Assembly: GCA_963925495.1 (NCBI GenBank)
Contig: CAWUST010000041.1
Coordinates: 1 to 64,000, forward strand
Origin: UBA2108 sp963925495
GTDB taxonomy: Bacteria > Bacteroidota > Bacteroidia > Flavobacteriales_G > Salibacteraceae
DNA length: 64,000 nt
Direction of reading: 5' to 3'
Every line of letters starts with the position of its first letter. The stretch's first letter is position 1. The notes beneath the pieces were generated by a model, which saw only the letters and a list, made by a program, of their open reading frames with translations, did not search any database and was not told the DNA's origin. A program made the translations under genes and the position numbers. Below, one piece after another: positions 8,277 through 17,366 of this stretch.

Positions 8277-10376
8277 TTAAGAAATCCTACTCCAATTTGG
8301 TTTAGTTCTCAAGATATTTTTAAACTCTTTTAGAATAGAGGCATTTTCAGAATCTTGAAAATTGGGATCTTTTGCCAGCAATTCGGAAGCATTTTTTCTT
8401 GCTAAAAGCAAGATCTGTTGATCTTTTGCTAAATCAGCAACCTTTAAATCCAAAATTCCACTTTGTTGTGTGCCCATTAAATCGCCTGCTCCGCGAAGAC
8501 GTAAATCTTCTTCGGCAATAACAAATCCGTCATTGGTTTGTATCATTATTTCCATTCGTTTTTTACTTTCAGCGCTCATTTTATAGCCAGTCATTAAAAT
8601 ACAGAAAGACTGTTCGGCACCCCGCCCAACTCTTCCACGTAGCTGATGCAACTGGGACAATCCAAAACGCTCGGCACTTTCAACAATCATAACACTGGCA
8701 TTTGGCACATTTACCCCAACTTCAATTACTGTTGTGGCAACCAGAATGTGGGCTTCACCTCTAACAAAACGCTGCATTTCAAAGTCCTTGTCCTTTGGTT
8801 TCATCTTACCATGCACAATGGCTAATTGGAATTCAGGTAATGGAAATGCTCGGGCAATACTTTCATAGCCATCCATTAAATCTTTATAATCTAATTTTTC
8901 ACTTTCTTTTATTAATGGATAAACCATGTAAACTTGGCGTCCTTTTGCAATTTCGTCCCGCATAAACTGGAATACTCGAAGACGCTGAGAATCGGTTCTA
9001 TGAACTGTTTTAATTGGTTTTCTTCCTGGAGGTAATTCATCAATAACTGAAATGTCTAGATCACCATATAAAGTCATGGATAAGGTACGTGGAATTGGAG
9101 TGGCGGTCATAACCAACACATGAGGCGGTGCATCATTCTTTTTCCATAAGCGCGATCGTTGCTCTACTCCAAATCTATGCTGTTCGTCAATAATAGCTAG
9201 CCCTATGTTTTTAAACTGCACTCGATCTTCCAATAGGGCATGAGTACCAACAAGAATATCTAACTCTCCCTGAACAGTGCCAGTTAACACGTCTCTACGT
9301 TCGGCAGTTTTCGAAGATCCTGTTAAAATTCCGACTCTAACTTTTGTGCCTTGTAGCATTTCAGATAAACTCGCAAAATGCTGCCGCGCAAGTATTTCGG
9401 TTGGAGCCATTAATGCAGCCTGAAAGCCATTATCTATCGCCATAAGGGCACACATTAGCGAAACAATGGTTTTTCCACTGCCCACATCTCCTTGTAACAA
9501 ACGATTCATTTGTACTCCAGAGCCAAAATCTTTTCTTATTTCTTTTAAAACTCTTTTTTGCGCTCCTGTTAGGTCAAATGGCAAATTGTTTTTGTAGAAA
9601 TCATTAAAATGAGTTCCAATATTGTCAAATATAAACCCCTTCACATTGGATTTGTGAGTTAGCTGAGTTCTTAGTATTTGCAATTGAAGAAAGAATAATT
9701 CTTCAAATTTAAGCCTGACTAAAGCCTTTTGCAAAAGCTCTGGTCCACTAGGGAAATGAATTTCTTTTAATGCTTGTTTAGAAGATATTAAATGGTTGGA
9801 TTCTACAATTGAAGTACTCAAAGTTTCGGGTAGAATACCCATAATTTCTGGAATTAAATTCCGCAACAATTTTTCAATTCCTCGACTACTTAAGCCAAAA
9901 CCAGAAAGTTTTTCTGTGGTAGAGTAAATGGGTTGTAGCTTGGAGCTAAATTGTTCATTTTCTGCTTCGTAAATCGAAATTTCAGGGTGCGCAATATTGA
10001 ATCTGTTGTTGAAGAAATTTGGTTTGCCGAACACAACGTATTCTATGTTGGGTTTTAGGGTTGGTTTAATAAAACGTGCTCCTTTAAACCAAACTAGATC
10101 AATTGATCCCTCAGAATCTATAAATTCAGCGACTAATCTTTGTTTATGGCCTTTACCTGCCATTTCAATCTTTCCTAACTTTCCACGAAGTTGAACTTGG
10201 CTATGCTCGCCATTAATTTCTTTAGTGGTATAATATTTTGATCGATCGACATATCGAAACGGAAAATGGGACAAGAGGTGTTTGTATTTAAAAATACGAA
10301 GTTCCTTTTTGAGTAGCTCGGCTCTTTTAGGGCCAACTCCTTTTAAATATTCTATAGATGTTTCTAAAAGTTCCAC
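8277..10376 (-). CDS. recG: ATP-dependent DNA helicase RecG
   Basis: 699 residues, standard for RecG, which reverses stalled forks and branch-migrates Holliday junctions. The N-terminal wedge/OB domain (PIEYLKGVGPKRAELL-type start, FRYVDRS) comes first. The helicase core follows with Walker A LLQGDVGSGKT near residue 295, Walker B IIDEQHRFG near 395, then VMTATPIPRTL, VEVGVNVPNASVMIVE and QLRGRVGRG. The start is a GTG at 10376, which gives the family N-terminus (ELLETSIEYLKGVGPKRA); no ATG fits better. It is a single-gene unit on the minus strand. Confidence 0.96.
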   Translation of the reverse strand: MELLETSIEYLKGVGPKRAELLKKELRIFKYKHLLSHFPFRYVDRSKYYTTKEINGEHSQVQLRGKLGKIEMAGKGHKQRLVAEFIDSEGSIDLVWFKGARFIKPTLKPNIEYVVFGKPNFFNNRFNIAHPEISIYEAENEQFSSKLQPIYSTTEKLSGFGLSSRGIEKLLRNLIPEIMGILPETLSTSIVESNHLISSKQALKEIHFPSGPELLQKALVRLKFEELFFLQLQILRTQLTHKSNVKGFIFDNIGTHFNDFYKNNLPFDLTGAQKRVLKEIRKDFGSGVQMNRLLQGDVGSGKTIVSLMCALMAIDNGFQAALMAPTEILARQHFASLSEMLQGTKVRVGILTGSSKTAERRDVLTGTVQGELDILVGTHALLEDRVQFKNIGLAIIDEQHRFGVEQRSRLWKKNDAPPHVLVMTATPIPRTLSMTLYGDLDISVIDELPPGRKPIKTVHRTDSQRLRVFQFMRDEIAKGRQVYMVYPLIKESEKLDYKDLMDGYESIARAFPLPEFQLAIVHGKMKPKDKDFEMQRFVRGEAHILVATTVIEVGVNVPNASVMIVESAERFGLSQLHQLRGRVGRGAEQSFCILMTGYKMSAESKKRMEIMIQTNDGFVIAEEDLRLRGAGDLMGTQQSGILDLKVADLAKDQQILLLARKNASELLAKDPNFQDSENASILKEFKNILRTKPNWSRIS

Positions 10377-10484
10377 TTTATTCTATGCTCCAAATTAGAG
10401 TAAAACAAAAGTAAAAAGCTAGAAGAATAAATGGAATAACAAGTAAAAACTTATTCCACAACTACCCTAACAAAAACAATCAGT

Positions 10485-10987
10485 CTAATAGCCAATTACA
10501 ATCCGAAAAGTTTCAAGGCTACCTTTCCTTTTCACTTGAGTCAAATAATTTCCTGAGGCCATATCTCCCAAATCTAAAATAGCATTTTCAGAATTAATTT
10601 CATATTCTCGAATCAATTGCCCCATTAAATTCAGAAGTTTTACGCTTTCAATTTTCTCTCCTTCACTTTTCAAATTCAAATATTGGCTAGTTGGATTTGG
10701 GAAAATTTTAATTGTTGATTTTGACGAATGAAAGGCCGAAACCCCGAGACAAATTGCTGTTATTTTAACTTCAGTAGTATCTATTACTTCGCACTAGGTT
10801 AAATATAAATTGAAGTGGTCGCATATTGAGGACCATTACAATCAATCAACACAGTTGTTTCAAGATAATACTTGTTGCCACCCAAAGACTTGTATTTAAT
10901 GTTTCCGCCCAAAGGGAGGCCAGCGGATACAAATTGAGAAGAAAAAAGCAATAGAACTAGTGTTACAAATGCAAAAAGAGGTTTCAT
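10485..10987 (-). pseudogene. relic of a secreted T9SS (type A sorting domain) protein, frameshifted and internally deleted
   Basis: The ATG at 10987 opens 62 codons: a signal peptide (FAFVTLVLLLFSSQFVSA) followed by GGNIKYKSLGGNKYYLETTV and LIDCNG, as in the N-terminal module of large Bacteroidota surface proteins, ending at TAA 10801-10799. In another frame, right after a TAG at 10796-10794, an open stretch runs to 10485 and encodes IKIFPNPTSQYLNL...ILDLGDMASGNYLTQVKRKG, a typical type A T9SS C-terminal sorting domain. The start and end of one cargo protein are thus fused with the middle missing. Neither piece should be functional alone. Confidence 0.65.
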
Positions 10988-11135
10988 AAATTGGAGTTTT
11001 ATATTCTAAGTAAATGTAAGTTCAAGGTCCCTATAAAGTCAAGTAGAAATTTATAAAGAGGCTAAATCAAGTTGTGAATTTGAGCTTATAATCGGTGGGT
11101 TGCCTAAAGGTTTATCAAAACATCTTAAAATGCGC

Positions 11136-11798
11136 TTAGCACCCTGAAACCACTACCACAATCTCACCTTTTACAGTTCCCGAAGAATAATGTTCAAAGA
11201 GTTCTTTTAAACTTCCTCTTCGAGTTTCTTCATATATTTTAGTTAACTCTCGAACTACGCAAGCTTGTCTTTCTTCTCCAAACGCTTCACTTAATTGGGT
11301 CAGTAATTTTACTAAACGATAGGGAGATTCATAAAAGATTATGGTCCGCTCTTCTTCTTTCAAGTTTTCAATACGTGTATGCCGCCCTTTTTTGTGGGGT
11401 AAAAAACCCTCAAAAACAAACCGGTCACTGGGGAGGCCACTATTTACCAAAGCAGGCACAAAGGCAGTTGCTCCGGGTAAAGACTGAACTTCAATATCGT
11501 TTTTAATGCACTCACGAACCAGCAAAAAACCAGGGTCAGAAATGCCGGGAGTGCCAGCGTCACTTACCATTATTAATTCTTCACCACCCTGCAAACGTTG
11601 CACAATATTGTGGAGTGCCTTGTGCTCATTGTGAGCATGGAAAGCCACAAGAGGTTTGTTTATTTCAAAATGCTTTAAGAGTTTAATGGTTTGCCGAGTA
11701 TCTTCTGCGAGAATTGCATCGCACTCTTTTAGCAAACGTAAAGCGCGAAGGGTGATGTCTTCTAAATTTCCAATTGGAGTGGGTACGAGAGTCAGCAT
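11136..11798 (-). CDS. rsmI: 16S rRNA 2'-O-ribose (C1402) methyltransferase RsmI
   Basis: 220 residues of the tetrapyrrole-methylase fold. RsmI methylates the ribose of C1402 in 16S rRNA with S-adenosylmethionine. Diagnostic blocks are VPTPIGNLEDITLRAL at the N-terminus, AEDTRQTIKLLKHF, MVSDAGTPGISDPGFLLV (SAM loop), LPGATAFVPALVNSGLP and FEGFLPHKKGR. It is slightly shorter than Gram-negative homologues (about 280) because it lacks the C-terminal extension, as is common in Bacteroidota. It starts 4 bp after the stop of the upstream unknown gene, so the two form an operon. Confidence 0.93.
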   Translation of the reverse strand: MLTLVPTPIGNLEDITLRALRLLKECDAILAEDTRQTIKLLKHFEINKPLVAFHAHNEHKALHNIVQRLQGGEELIMVSDAGTPGISDPGFLLVRECIKNDIEVQSLPGATAFVPALVNSGLPSDRFVFEGFLPHKKGRHTRIENLKEEERTIIFYESPYRLVKLLTQLSEAFGEERQACVVRELTKIYEETRRGSLKELFEHYSSGTVKGEIVVVVSGC

Positions 11799-11802
11799 GG
11801 TT

Positions 11803-12612
11803 TTAAAGATATCTCCTTTCCACGACTTCTACAAAAGCAATTACAGTTTCGTCGTCATTTTTCCAAGCAAACTGCTTTTCGTAACGGGCTCCTAACATTT
11901 TTTTAGCATCTTCAAAATTATCTAGATGATTGAGTTCATTTAATGCGCGAATAAATTCCTGTCCATCCCCACCAAAAAGTTCATTGGCAAACAAAAACCT
12001 TTCGTTAAGCCCAAAAGCGTTGCGCAAATCACCAATAGGTTGTTTTGCAAATTTTGTAGCCACACTATTGTCGGCGTGTTTTATTTGATCGTTTAAGGAA
12101 GAGCCTGTTTCTATCATTTCTAAAGAAGACTTCTCTTCTGAATTTTCACTTTCAGAAGTTTCTTCTTTCTCTGCGATAGAATCTACATTAGCATCTTCAA
12201 TGGCGTCGTTTATTATTTTTTGTTTATCTTCAATAGTTTCTTTATCACTTTCTTGTTTTTCTAATTCATCTGAACTTTGGACTGCAACATCTTCAAGGTC
12301 ATCATTTTCGTTAGTTTCATTTTCTGATATTGCCCGCACCTCAGCTTCTACCTTTGCAATCTCCTTTTCTGGTGTTTCATGTTCTTCTACTATTTCTTTG
12401 GGAGCTTCAATTTGGGCAAGGGAAGCAGTATTAATTGGCTTTTGTTGAGTTAAATATTTGAAAACAATAAGCAATTCTTCGAGTTCTAAAAGGTAATGTT
12501 GGTATTCTTCAATTTCCAAATTGCTATATCTTTCCGACAACTTAGGTAACATGGAAAACTCCCGTTTGAGCTTTTCAATTTTTTTGGCAATCTTTAATGT
12601 TTCTTCATTCAT
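11803..12612 (-). CDS. conserved Bacteroidota protein of unknown function, acidic central region
   Basis: 269 residues in three parts: an N-terminal coiled-coil segment (about 1-65, KKIEKLKREFSMLPKLSERY, LLELEELLIVFKYL); a long, acidic, low-complexity linker (about 70-180, mostly E, D, S, N); and a compact C-terminal domain (about 190-269) with GDLRNAFGLNERFLFANELF and EFIRALNELNHLDNFEDAKK. The C-terminal block is familiar from uncharacterised Bacteroidota proteins; no function is known to me. No signal peptide or membrane helix. It precedes rsmI by 4 bp. A TAAATTTG box lies 9 nt before the ATG. Confidence 0.75.
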   Translation of the reverse strand: MNEETLKIAKKIEKLKREFSMLPKLSERYSNLEIEEYQHYLLELEELLIVFKYLTQQKPINTASLAQIEAPKEIVEEHETPEKEIAKVEAEVRAISENETNENDDLEDVAVQSSDELEKQESDKETIEDKQKIINDAIEDANVDSIAEKEETSESENSEEKSSLEMIETGSSLNDQIKHADNSVATKFAKQPIGDLRNAFGLNERFLFANELFGGDGQEFIRALNELNHLDNFEDAKKMLGARYEKQFAWKNDDETVIAFVEVVERRYL

Positions 12613-12621
12613 AATGCTTCA

Positions 12622-12629
12622 CAAATTTA
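12622..12629 (-). promoter_or_regulatory. TAAATTTG -7 box of the rsmI operon
   Basis: The minus-strand TAAATTTG matches TAnnTTTG and ends 9 nt before the ATG at 12612, so the expected transcript leader is only a few nucleotides long. Confidence 0.45.
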
Positions 12630-12707
12630 TGGGATTATGGTAAACTCCAACCAAGAGAAACAAAAATCTTACCCCATATTTTCTGACACATTCGCAGCTC
12701 ATTGTAT

Positions 12708-12715
12708 TAGATTTG
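12708..12715 (+). promoter_or_regulatory. TAGATTTG -7 box of tdk
   Basis: TAGATTTG matches TAnnTTTG 18 nt before the TTG start of tdk and is divergent from the box at 12622-12629, so both operons appear to be driven from this 120-bp gap. Confidence 0.4.
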
Positions 12716-12733
12716 TGACCTTATAATAATAGC

Positions 12734-13345
12734 TTGTTTTTAGAAAATAAAATAACGAAAGAGCAAAAAGTCGGATGGGTTGAAGTCGTCTGTGGCTCCA
12801 TGTTTTCAGGCAAAACTGAAGAACTAATTCGTAGAATGAAACGAGCTCAATTTGCCAAACAAAGAGTAGAAATATTTAAGCCGGCAATTGATACACGCTA
12901 TGATGATCAGGCTGTAGTATCGCACGATGCTAATGAAATACCTAGTACTCCAGTGCCATCCTCTAACAATATATTGATACTTGCAGATAATGTAGAAGTG
13001 GTGGGTATAGATGAAGCACAGTTTTTTGACGATAATTTGCCGAATGTATGTAACCAGCTTGCAAATCAAGGAGTACGGGTAATTGTAGCCGGGCTCGATA
13101 TGGATTTTCAAGGACGACCTTTTGGGCCAATGCCACATTTAATGGCAATTGCCGAATACGTGACCAAAGTTCACGCAATTTGCGTTCGTACTGGCGGACT
13201 AGCACAATACTCTTATAGACTAACTGAGAGCGATAAAATTGTTGAATTAGGTGCTACCGAATCCTACCTTCCACTTTCTCGAGAAGCATATATAGAGGCC
13301 AAAAAAGAAGAGCAAAACCAAAAAAACCAAAAACAAGAAGAATGA
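12734..13345 (+). CDS. tdk: thymidine kinase
   Basis: 203 residues; transfers phosphate from ATP to thymidine in the salvage pathway. Walker A is GSMFSGKTEELIRR near residue 22, Walker B-like VVGIDEAQFFDD near 92, then RVIVAGLDMDFQGRPFGPMP and the C-terminal SYRLTES substrate segment. Only one cysteine remains where many type II kinases have a four-Cys zinc site, a loss usual in Bacteroidota. The start is a TTG: reading it as Met gives MFLEN, which matches the conserved N-terminus of Bacteroidota thymidine kinases, so the codon is convincing. Overlaps alr by 4 bp (ATGA). Confidence 0.93.
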   Translation: MFLENKITKEQKVGWVEVVCGSMFSGKTEELIRRMKRAQFAKQRVEIFKPAIDTRYDDQAVVSHDANEIPSTPVPSSNNILILADNVEVVGIDEAQFFDDNLPNVCNQLANQGVRVIVAGLDMDFQGRPFGPMPHLMAIAEYVTKVHAICVRTGGLAQYSYRLTESDKIVELGATESYLPLSREAYIEAKKEEQNQKNQKQEE

Positions 13346-14460
13346 AATTATTGCCACATAAAACGCGGCAATCTGTTCTTGAAATTGATCTTTCAGCTAT
13401 TTTACACAACTATCAGTATTTCCGAAGCCTTGTAAGCGAAAGCACCAAATTCGTAATGGTAATTAAAGCTTTTGCCTATGGAGCTGGTATAAGGCACGTA
13501 GCCAAACTTTTTGAAAAGGAAAAAGTTGAGTATTTGGCTGTTGCTTGTATTGATGAAGGTGTTGAATTAAAAGACGCAGGAATCGAGCATGAAATTATGA
13601 TCCTTAACCCCGAACAGGAAGGGCTCCAAAAGCTGATTGAATATGGTTTAGAGCCTGTTATATATAGTATTGAAAGCCTTAGCGTTTTTCTAGACTCGCT
13701 TAAAACTTTTAGATCTTACCATAAGCCCTATCCCATTCATATAAAAATAGATACTGGTATGCATCGCCTAGGGTTTGGGGAAGAAGAATTACTAGAATTA
13801 CTTGAAGTTCTTCTAGATACCGAAGCCGTAAAAGTTAAATCTGTATTCTCCCATTTGGCGGCTAGCGGAGATGAGAATTTTGATGAATATACCAAATCCC
13901 AAGTTTCAACATTTTTGAAAATGACTAAACAAATAAGTGAAGTACTTGGTTATTCAATTATGCGTCATATTTTAAATTCTGGTGGAATTGAAAGGTTCCC
14001 TGATGCCCAATTTGAGATGGTGAGATTAGGAATAGGACTTTATGGAATGTCTTCAAATAATGCACAACTTGAAAATGTATACCGATGGAAAACCCAAATT
14101 TCTCAGATTAAAAAAATAAAAAAAGGAGAGTCTGTTAGCTACAATCGATCTTGGACTGCCAAACGAGATTCTGTAATTGCTACACTTTTTATCGGATATG
14201 CCGATGGATTAAATCGAGGACTTGGAAATGAAAACTGGCATTTGAAATGGAAGGGTATAAAAGTGCCAATTGTAGGAGATATATGTATGGATTTGTGCAT
14301 GGTGGACATAACGGATATAGACGCAAAAGTTGGAGATGAATTGGTGATTTTTGACCATCAAGACGAAATAAATGAAATGGCTGAAAAGCTAAAGACCATA
14401 AATTACGAAGTGCTTACCAATATTTCTAAGCGAGTAAGACGAGCTTATATTCGAGGGTAA
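13342..14460 (+). CDS. alr: alanine racemase
   Basis: 372 residues, standard length. It interconverts L- and D-alanine to supply peptidoglycan synthesis. The PLP lysine is in VMVIKAFAYGAGI near residue 41 (usually KANAYG); the C-terminal beta domain has VSYNRSWTA, which should hold the catalytic tyrosine of the partner subunit, then IGYADGLNR and VGDICMDLCMVDIT. SHLAASGDE and ILNSGGIERFPDAQF are the family blocks in the barrel. The start overlaps the tdk stop in ATGA, indicating coupled translation. Confidence 0.94.
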   Translation: MKLLPHKTRQSVLEIDLSAILHNYQYFRSLVSESTKFVMVIKAFAYGAGIRHVAKLFEKEKVEYLAVACIDEGVELKDAGIEHEIMILNPEQEGLQKLIEYGLEPVIYSIESLSVFLDSLKTFRSYHKPYPIHIKIDTGMHRLGFGEEELLELLEVLLDTEAVKVKSVFSHLAASGDENFDEYTKSQVSTFLKMTKQISEVLGYSIMRHILNSGGIERFPDAQFEMVRLGIGLYGMSSNNAQLENVYRWKTQISQIKKIKKGESVSYNRSWTAKRDSVIATLFIGYADGLNRGLGNENWHLKWKGIKVPIVGDICMDLCMVDITDIDAKVGDELVIFDHQDEINEMAEKLKTINYEVLTNISKRVRRAYIRG

Positions 14461-14516
14461 TTTTTTTTGGCACACTTTTTTGTTTAATGCTAGTATAAAT
14501 ATCTAAATTTAGCATT

Positions 14517-15356
14517 ATGAAAGCGTTTAAAATATCAGTCCTACTTGTTACCTTATTTTTATTATTTGGATTTAGCAAAGCCATCCTATACGAAGAAATT
14601 CCAGAGAGTTTTCCAAAATTAGAAAAATCGAAAATCACTCCATTTCAAAAAGGAGAACAGCTGACTTATTTGGTTCATTATGGATTGATAAATGCTGGAG
14701 AGGCGAAGCTAACTGTAAAAGAACAGGATACTATCATAGATGGAAAATCAGTGTTTCACATGTATGGAGAAGGAAAGACTTTAAGTGTTTTTGAATGGTT
14801 TTATACAGTAAGGGATGTTTACGAAACTTACCTTGACGAAAAAACTTTGGCTCCAAGAAAATTTAGGAGGAGAGTAAATGAAGGCGGATATATAATTGAT
14901 CGCGATTATCATTTCGTACCAGAAAAAGAAAAGGTAAATACGCTTAGAAAAGGAGAAATTAAAACCCCAAAAGACGTACAAGATATGTTGTCTTCTTTTT
15001 ACTACTTACGAGCATTTGATTTTACAAATGCAAAGCCAGGACAGATTTTTAAAATCAATGCGTTTATGGACTATAAAATGTTTCCGTTTTACGTAAAATA
15101 TGTTGGTAAAGATGAAGTTAAAGTCGGAATGGGAAAATACAAATGCATCAAATTCGTTCCAGTAGTTCAAGAAGGTCGTGTTTTTAAGAGCGAAGACGAC
15201 TTGGAGATTTGGGTTACCGATGATGCTGCAAAAGTTCCAGTTTTAGTAAAAGCCAATTTATTTGTTGGATCTGCAAAAGCGGAGTTGGTAAATTATAAAA
15301 ATGTAAAAACTGTGTTGCCGAAAGTGGAAGAGAATAAATGGTTGGGAATGTTTTAA
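14517..15356 (+). CDS. DUF3108 domain exported protein
   Basis: 279 residues with an N-terminal hydrophobic signal (ISVLLVTLFLLFGFSKA). The rest is beta-rich with FQKGEQLTYLVHYGLINAGEA, the hallmark of DUF3108, plus FEWFYTVRDVYETYLDEKTL and PRKFRRRVNEGGYI. The domain is widespread in the periplasm of Gram-negative bacteria, with no known biochemical role; a lipid-related or lipocalin-like barrel is sometimes suggested. A TAAATTTA near-match to the -7 box lies just ahead of the start. It is followed by an MFS gene after 109 bp. Confidence 0.82.
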   Translation: MKAFKISVLLVTLFLLFGFSKAILYEEIPESFPKLEKSKITPFQKGEQLTYLVHYGLINAGEAKLTVKEQDTIIDGKSVFHMYGEGKTLSVFEWFYTVRDVYETYLDEKTLAPRKFRRRVNEGGYIIDRDYHFVPEKEKVNTLRKGEIKTPKDVQDMLSSFYYLRAFDFTNAKPGQIFKINAFMDYKMFPFYVKYVGKDEVKVGMGKYKCIKFVPVVQEGRVFKSEDDLEIWVTDDAAKVPVLVKANLFVGSAKAELVNYKNVKTVLPKVEENKWLGMF

Positions 15357-15465
15357 ACGGACTCTGCAAATTGATAAGGCAACCTTATTCTATTCATTTG
15401 TTTTGATTTTGGGATTCGTGGACTTCAAATTATATTTCTAACTTTACCCCACCAAACAAATTCTC

Positions 15466-16554
15466 ATGATAAAAGAACAAACGGTTAAACCCCAGTGGCC
15501 ATTAATATGGAGTTTGGTGGCTCTGAACACAGCAATTATCATTTCTTGGATTGCTTACCACAATTACCAACCCGTATTGTTGAGCCGTTTTGGATTTTTA
15601 GAATTAGAACCTCTTTTAGGATATAGTAAGTTGCTGGTAATGGGAACGGTACCTCCGTTGGCTGGCTACTTTGCGGATAGATTAAGAAAAAAAGGGAGCA
15701 GGAAATTACCCATGCTCACCGCTGGAGTTGGGATAGCAGCACTCATTTTCATGACTGTTGCCGCAACCATTTCTCCTCAGGCTTTGCTTCCACTTCAGGG
15801 TTTTCTTCCTGTAATGATTGTACTGTGGTTAATTTCCATGAATTTGTTTTATGCGCCAGCTCTTGCAACTTTAGAAGAATTTGTTCCCGCAGCCCATTTT
15901 ACGGCTGTTATGGGTGTATATATTCTTACCAATGATATGGCATTTGCTTTAGAACCAGCTATTATTTTATTGGTCGATTTTTTAGGAGCACCCTTAACTT
16001 TTATTGCTGGTGGGGTTCTTATTGGAGTATCTGGTTTTATGTTTCAAAAATTTTATTCTAAAATGGACCAAGCTGGTGCGGAGGCAATTGCAGTATCCGA
16101 TAACAAAAGCAGCTTTCATATGGTGTTACTATCCGGTGCAGGTTTAGGATTTATATTGGCTTTTCTTATCAATGTTTTTCCAGTTATTTTAAAAACCAAA
16201 TTACAAGGGTTAGAAATTAACGTTCCATTAGAACTTTCCGTTTCTGTAGTGCTCGCTATCACGGCGTTGTTTGCCTTCTTTATTGCAAAGAAAATTGGAG
16301 GTTATGACAGATCAAGATTGTTTTTAATTTCCTTTTTTGGGTCACTTCTTTCCCTTTTTGTCTTTTACTTATCACCAAATTTATTTTCAATTTTCGGAGT
16401 ACTACTTCTAATTCCTTCTTTAGCAATTTTGTCTGTTACGGGTTTTCCGTTGGCCATTTCAAATGCATCGGGCAATGATAAAATGTTTGCTGCAGGATTG
16501 TTTGTAGCGGCAATGGAAATACCAGATAACGCTTTAGAAATAATTATGGGCTAG
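15466..16554 (+). CDS. major facilitator superfamily (MFS) transporter, short form
   Basis: 362 residues with about ten or eleven membrane helices. Between helices 2 and 3 it carries GYFADRLRKKGSRKLP, a loop of the MFS motif A type (GxxaDRxGrr). Substrate is unknown. It is shorter than the usual 12-helix MFS protein of about 400 residues and ends in ...EIPDNALEIIMG, so the last helix may be missing or replaced by an amphipathic tail. No frameshifted extension is obvious, and its stop lies within the convergent DUF6134-like gene (11 bp overlap). Confidence 0.75.
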   Translation: MIKEQTVKPQWPLIWSLVALNTAIIISWIAYHNYQPVLLSRFGFLELEPLLGYSKLLVMGTVPPLAGYFADRLRKKGSRKLPMLTAGVGIAALIFMTVAATISPQALLPLQGFLPVMIVLWLISMNLFYAPALATLEEFVPAAHFTAVMGVYILTNDMAFALEPAIILLVDFLGAPLTFIAGGVLIGVSGFMFQKFYSKMDQAGAEAIAVSDNKSSFHMVLLSGAGLGFILAFLINVFPVILKTKLQGLEINVPLELSVSVVLAITALFAFFIAKKIGGYDRSRLFLISFFGSLLSLFVFYLSPNLFSIFGVLLLIPSLAILSVTGFPLAISNASGNDKMFAAGLFVAAMEIPDNALEIIMG

Positions 16555-17227
16555 ACTTCTCTTTACCAAAATACTCCAAGTAAATTTCTTCTTTGGTTTT
16601 AATATTTGGATTTGCACATATCAAATACATCACAAAATCTACAATGGGATATTCGATTTTTCGTTTTACCGGCGTACGATTCTCATAAAAATAAACGGTT
16701 TCTGAACCTGTTGCCTGATTAGTAATTATTAATACGTCAGTTTTCTCTTCTGAAAAATAGCCAAAATTCCCATACAACTCCGCATAACTGGAATCGATTA
16801 AAGAGGGCTTTTCAAAAAACAAACGGGTGGAAGAATATTTTATCCCGGCATGAGAGAAATCAAATTCCTCCTTTTCTTCACCATCATACTTGCTTACATG
16901 ATATCCCTTTGGGATTCGTTTGGTTATCGTGTTTTTGTCTAATTCTCCGTTTTCAATAGCTTTTACTTGGGCCTCTATTAATATTCCTTTGTAATAGGTT
17001 GTAATGCTTGAATAATTTACTATATGCTTGGAGATAAGCAGGTTAACAGTCACATTGCTATTGAGTAAATAAATGGTTGTATCGTTGAAAACGTGTTTTT
17101 CTAATTTAAACTCTCCGAGTTTTACTCCACCCACTTTTAGTTTATAATCAAGCCGTTGGGAGTGTCCAAAAAAGAATACCCCTAGAAAAATACTGGATAT
17201 GAGTAAGGTTTTCGAATACCGTTTCAA
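16544..17227 (-). CDS. exported protein, probable DUF6134 family
   Basis: 227 residues with a short signal peptide (TLLISSIFLGVFFFGHSQ) and a beta-strand-rich body: LDYKLKVGGVKLGEFKLEK, then NSNVTVNLLISKHIVNYSS and TYYKGILIEAQVKAI. This pattern fits the DUF6134 family of Bacteroidota periplasmic proteins, related in style to DUF3108. The start is a TTG at 17227, since no ATG is near and the signal peptide begins there; a TATTTTTG box lies only 4 nt upstream. Function unknown. Confidence 0.65.
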   Translation of the reverse strand: MKRYSKTLLISSIFLGVFFFGHSQRLDYKLKVGGVKLGEFKLEKHVFNDTTIYLLNSNVTVNLLISKHIVNYSSITTYYKGILIEAQVKAIENGELDKNTITKRIPKGYHVSKYDGEEKEEFDFSHAGIKYSSTRLFFEKPSLIDSSYAELYGNFGYFSEEKTDVLIITNQATGSETVYFYENRTPVKRKIEYPIVDFVMYLICANPNIKTKEEIYLEYFGKEKSSP

Positions 17228-17231
17228 GTGG

Positions 17232-17239
17232 CAAAAATA
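17232..17239 (-). promoter_or_regulatory. TATTTTTG -7 box next to a TTG start
   Basis: The minus-strand TATTTTTG matches TAnnTTTG and ends 4 nt before the TTG at 17227, so the transcript would begin at or very near the start codon. Confidence 0.4.
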
Positions 17240-17366
17240 AGTGGAGAAATCGATTTTGCATCACCATTTTTCTAATCTAATTCTTATAGTTTACTTAAAC
17301 ATCTATTTGTTTACAAGATAATAATAGAAACCAGCGCCTTCAAAGGATTATTGTCATTTTTGAGTC

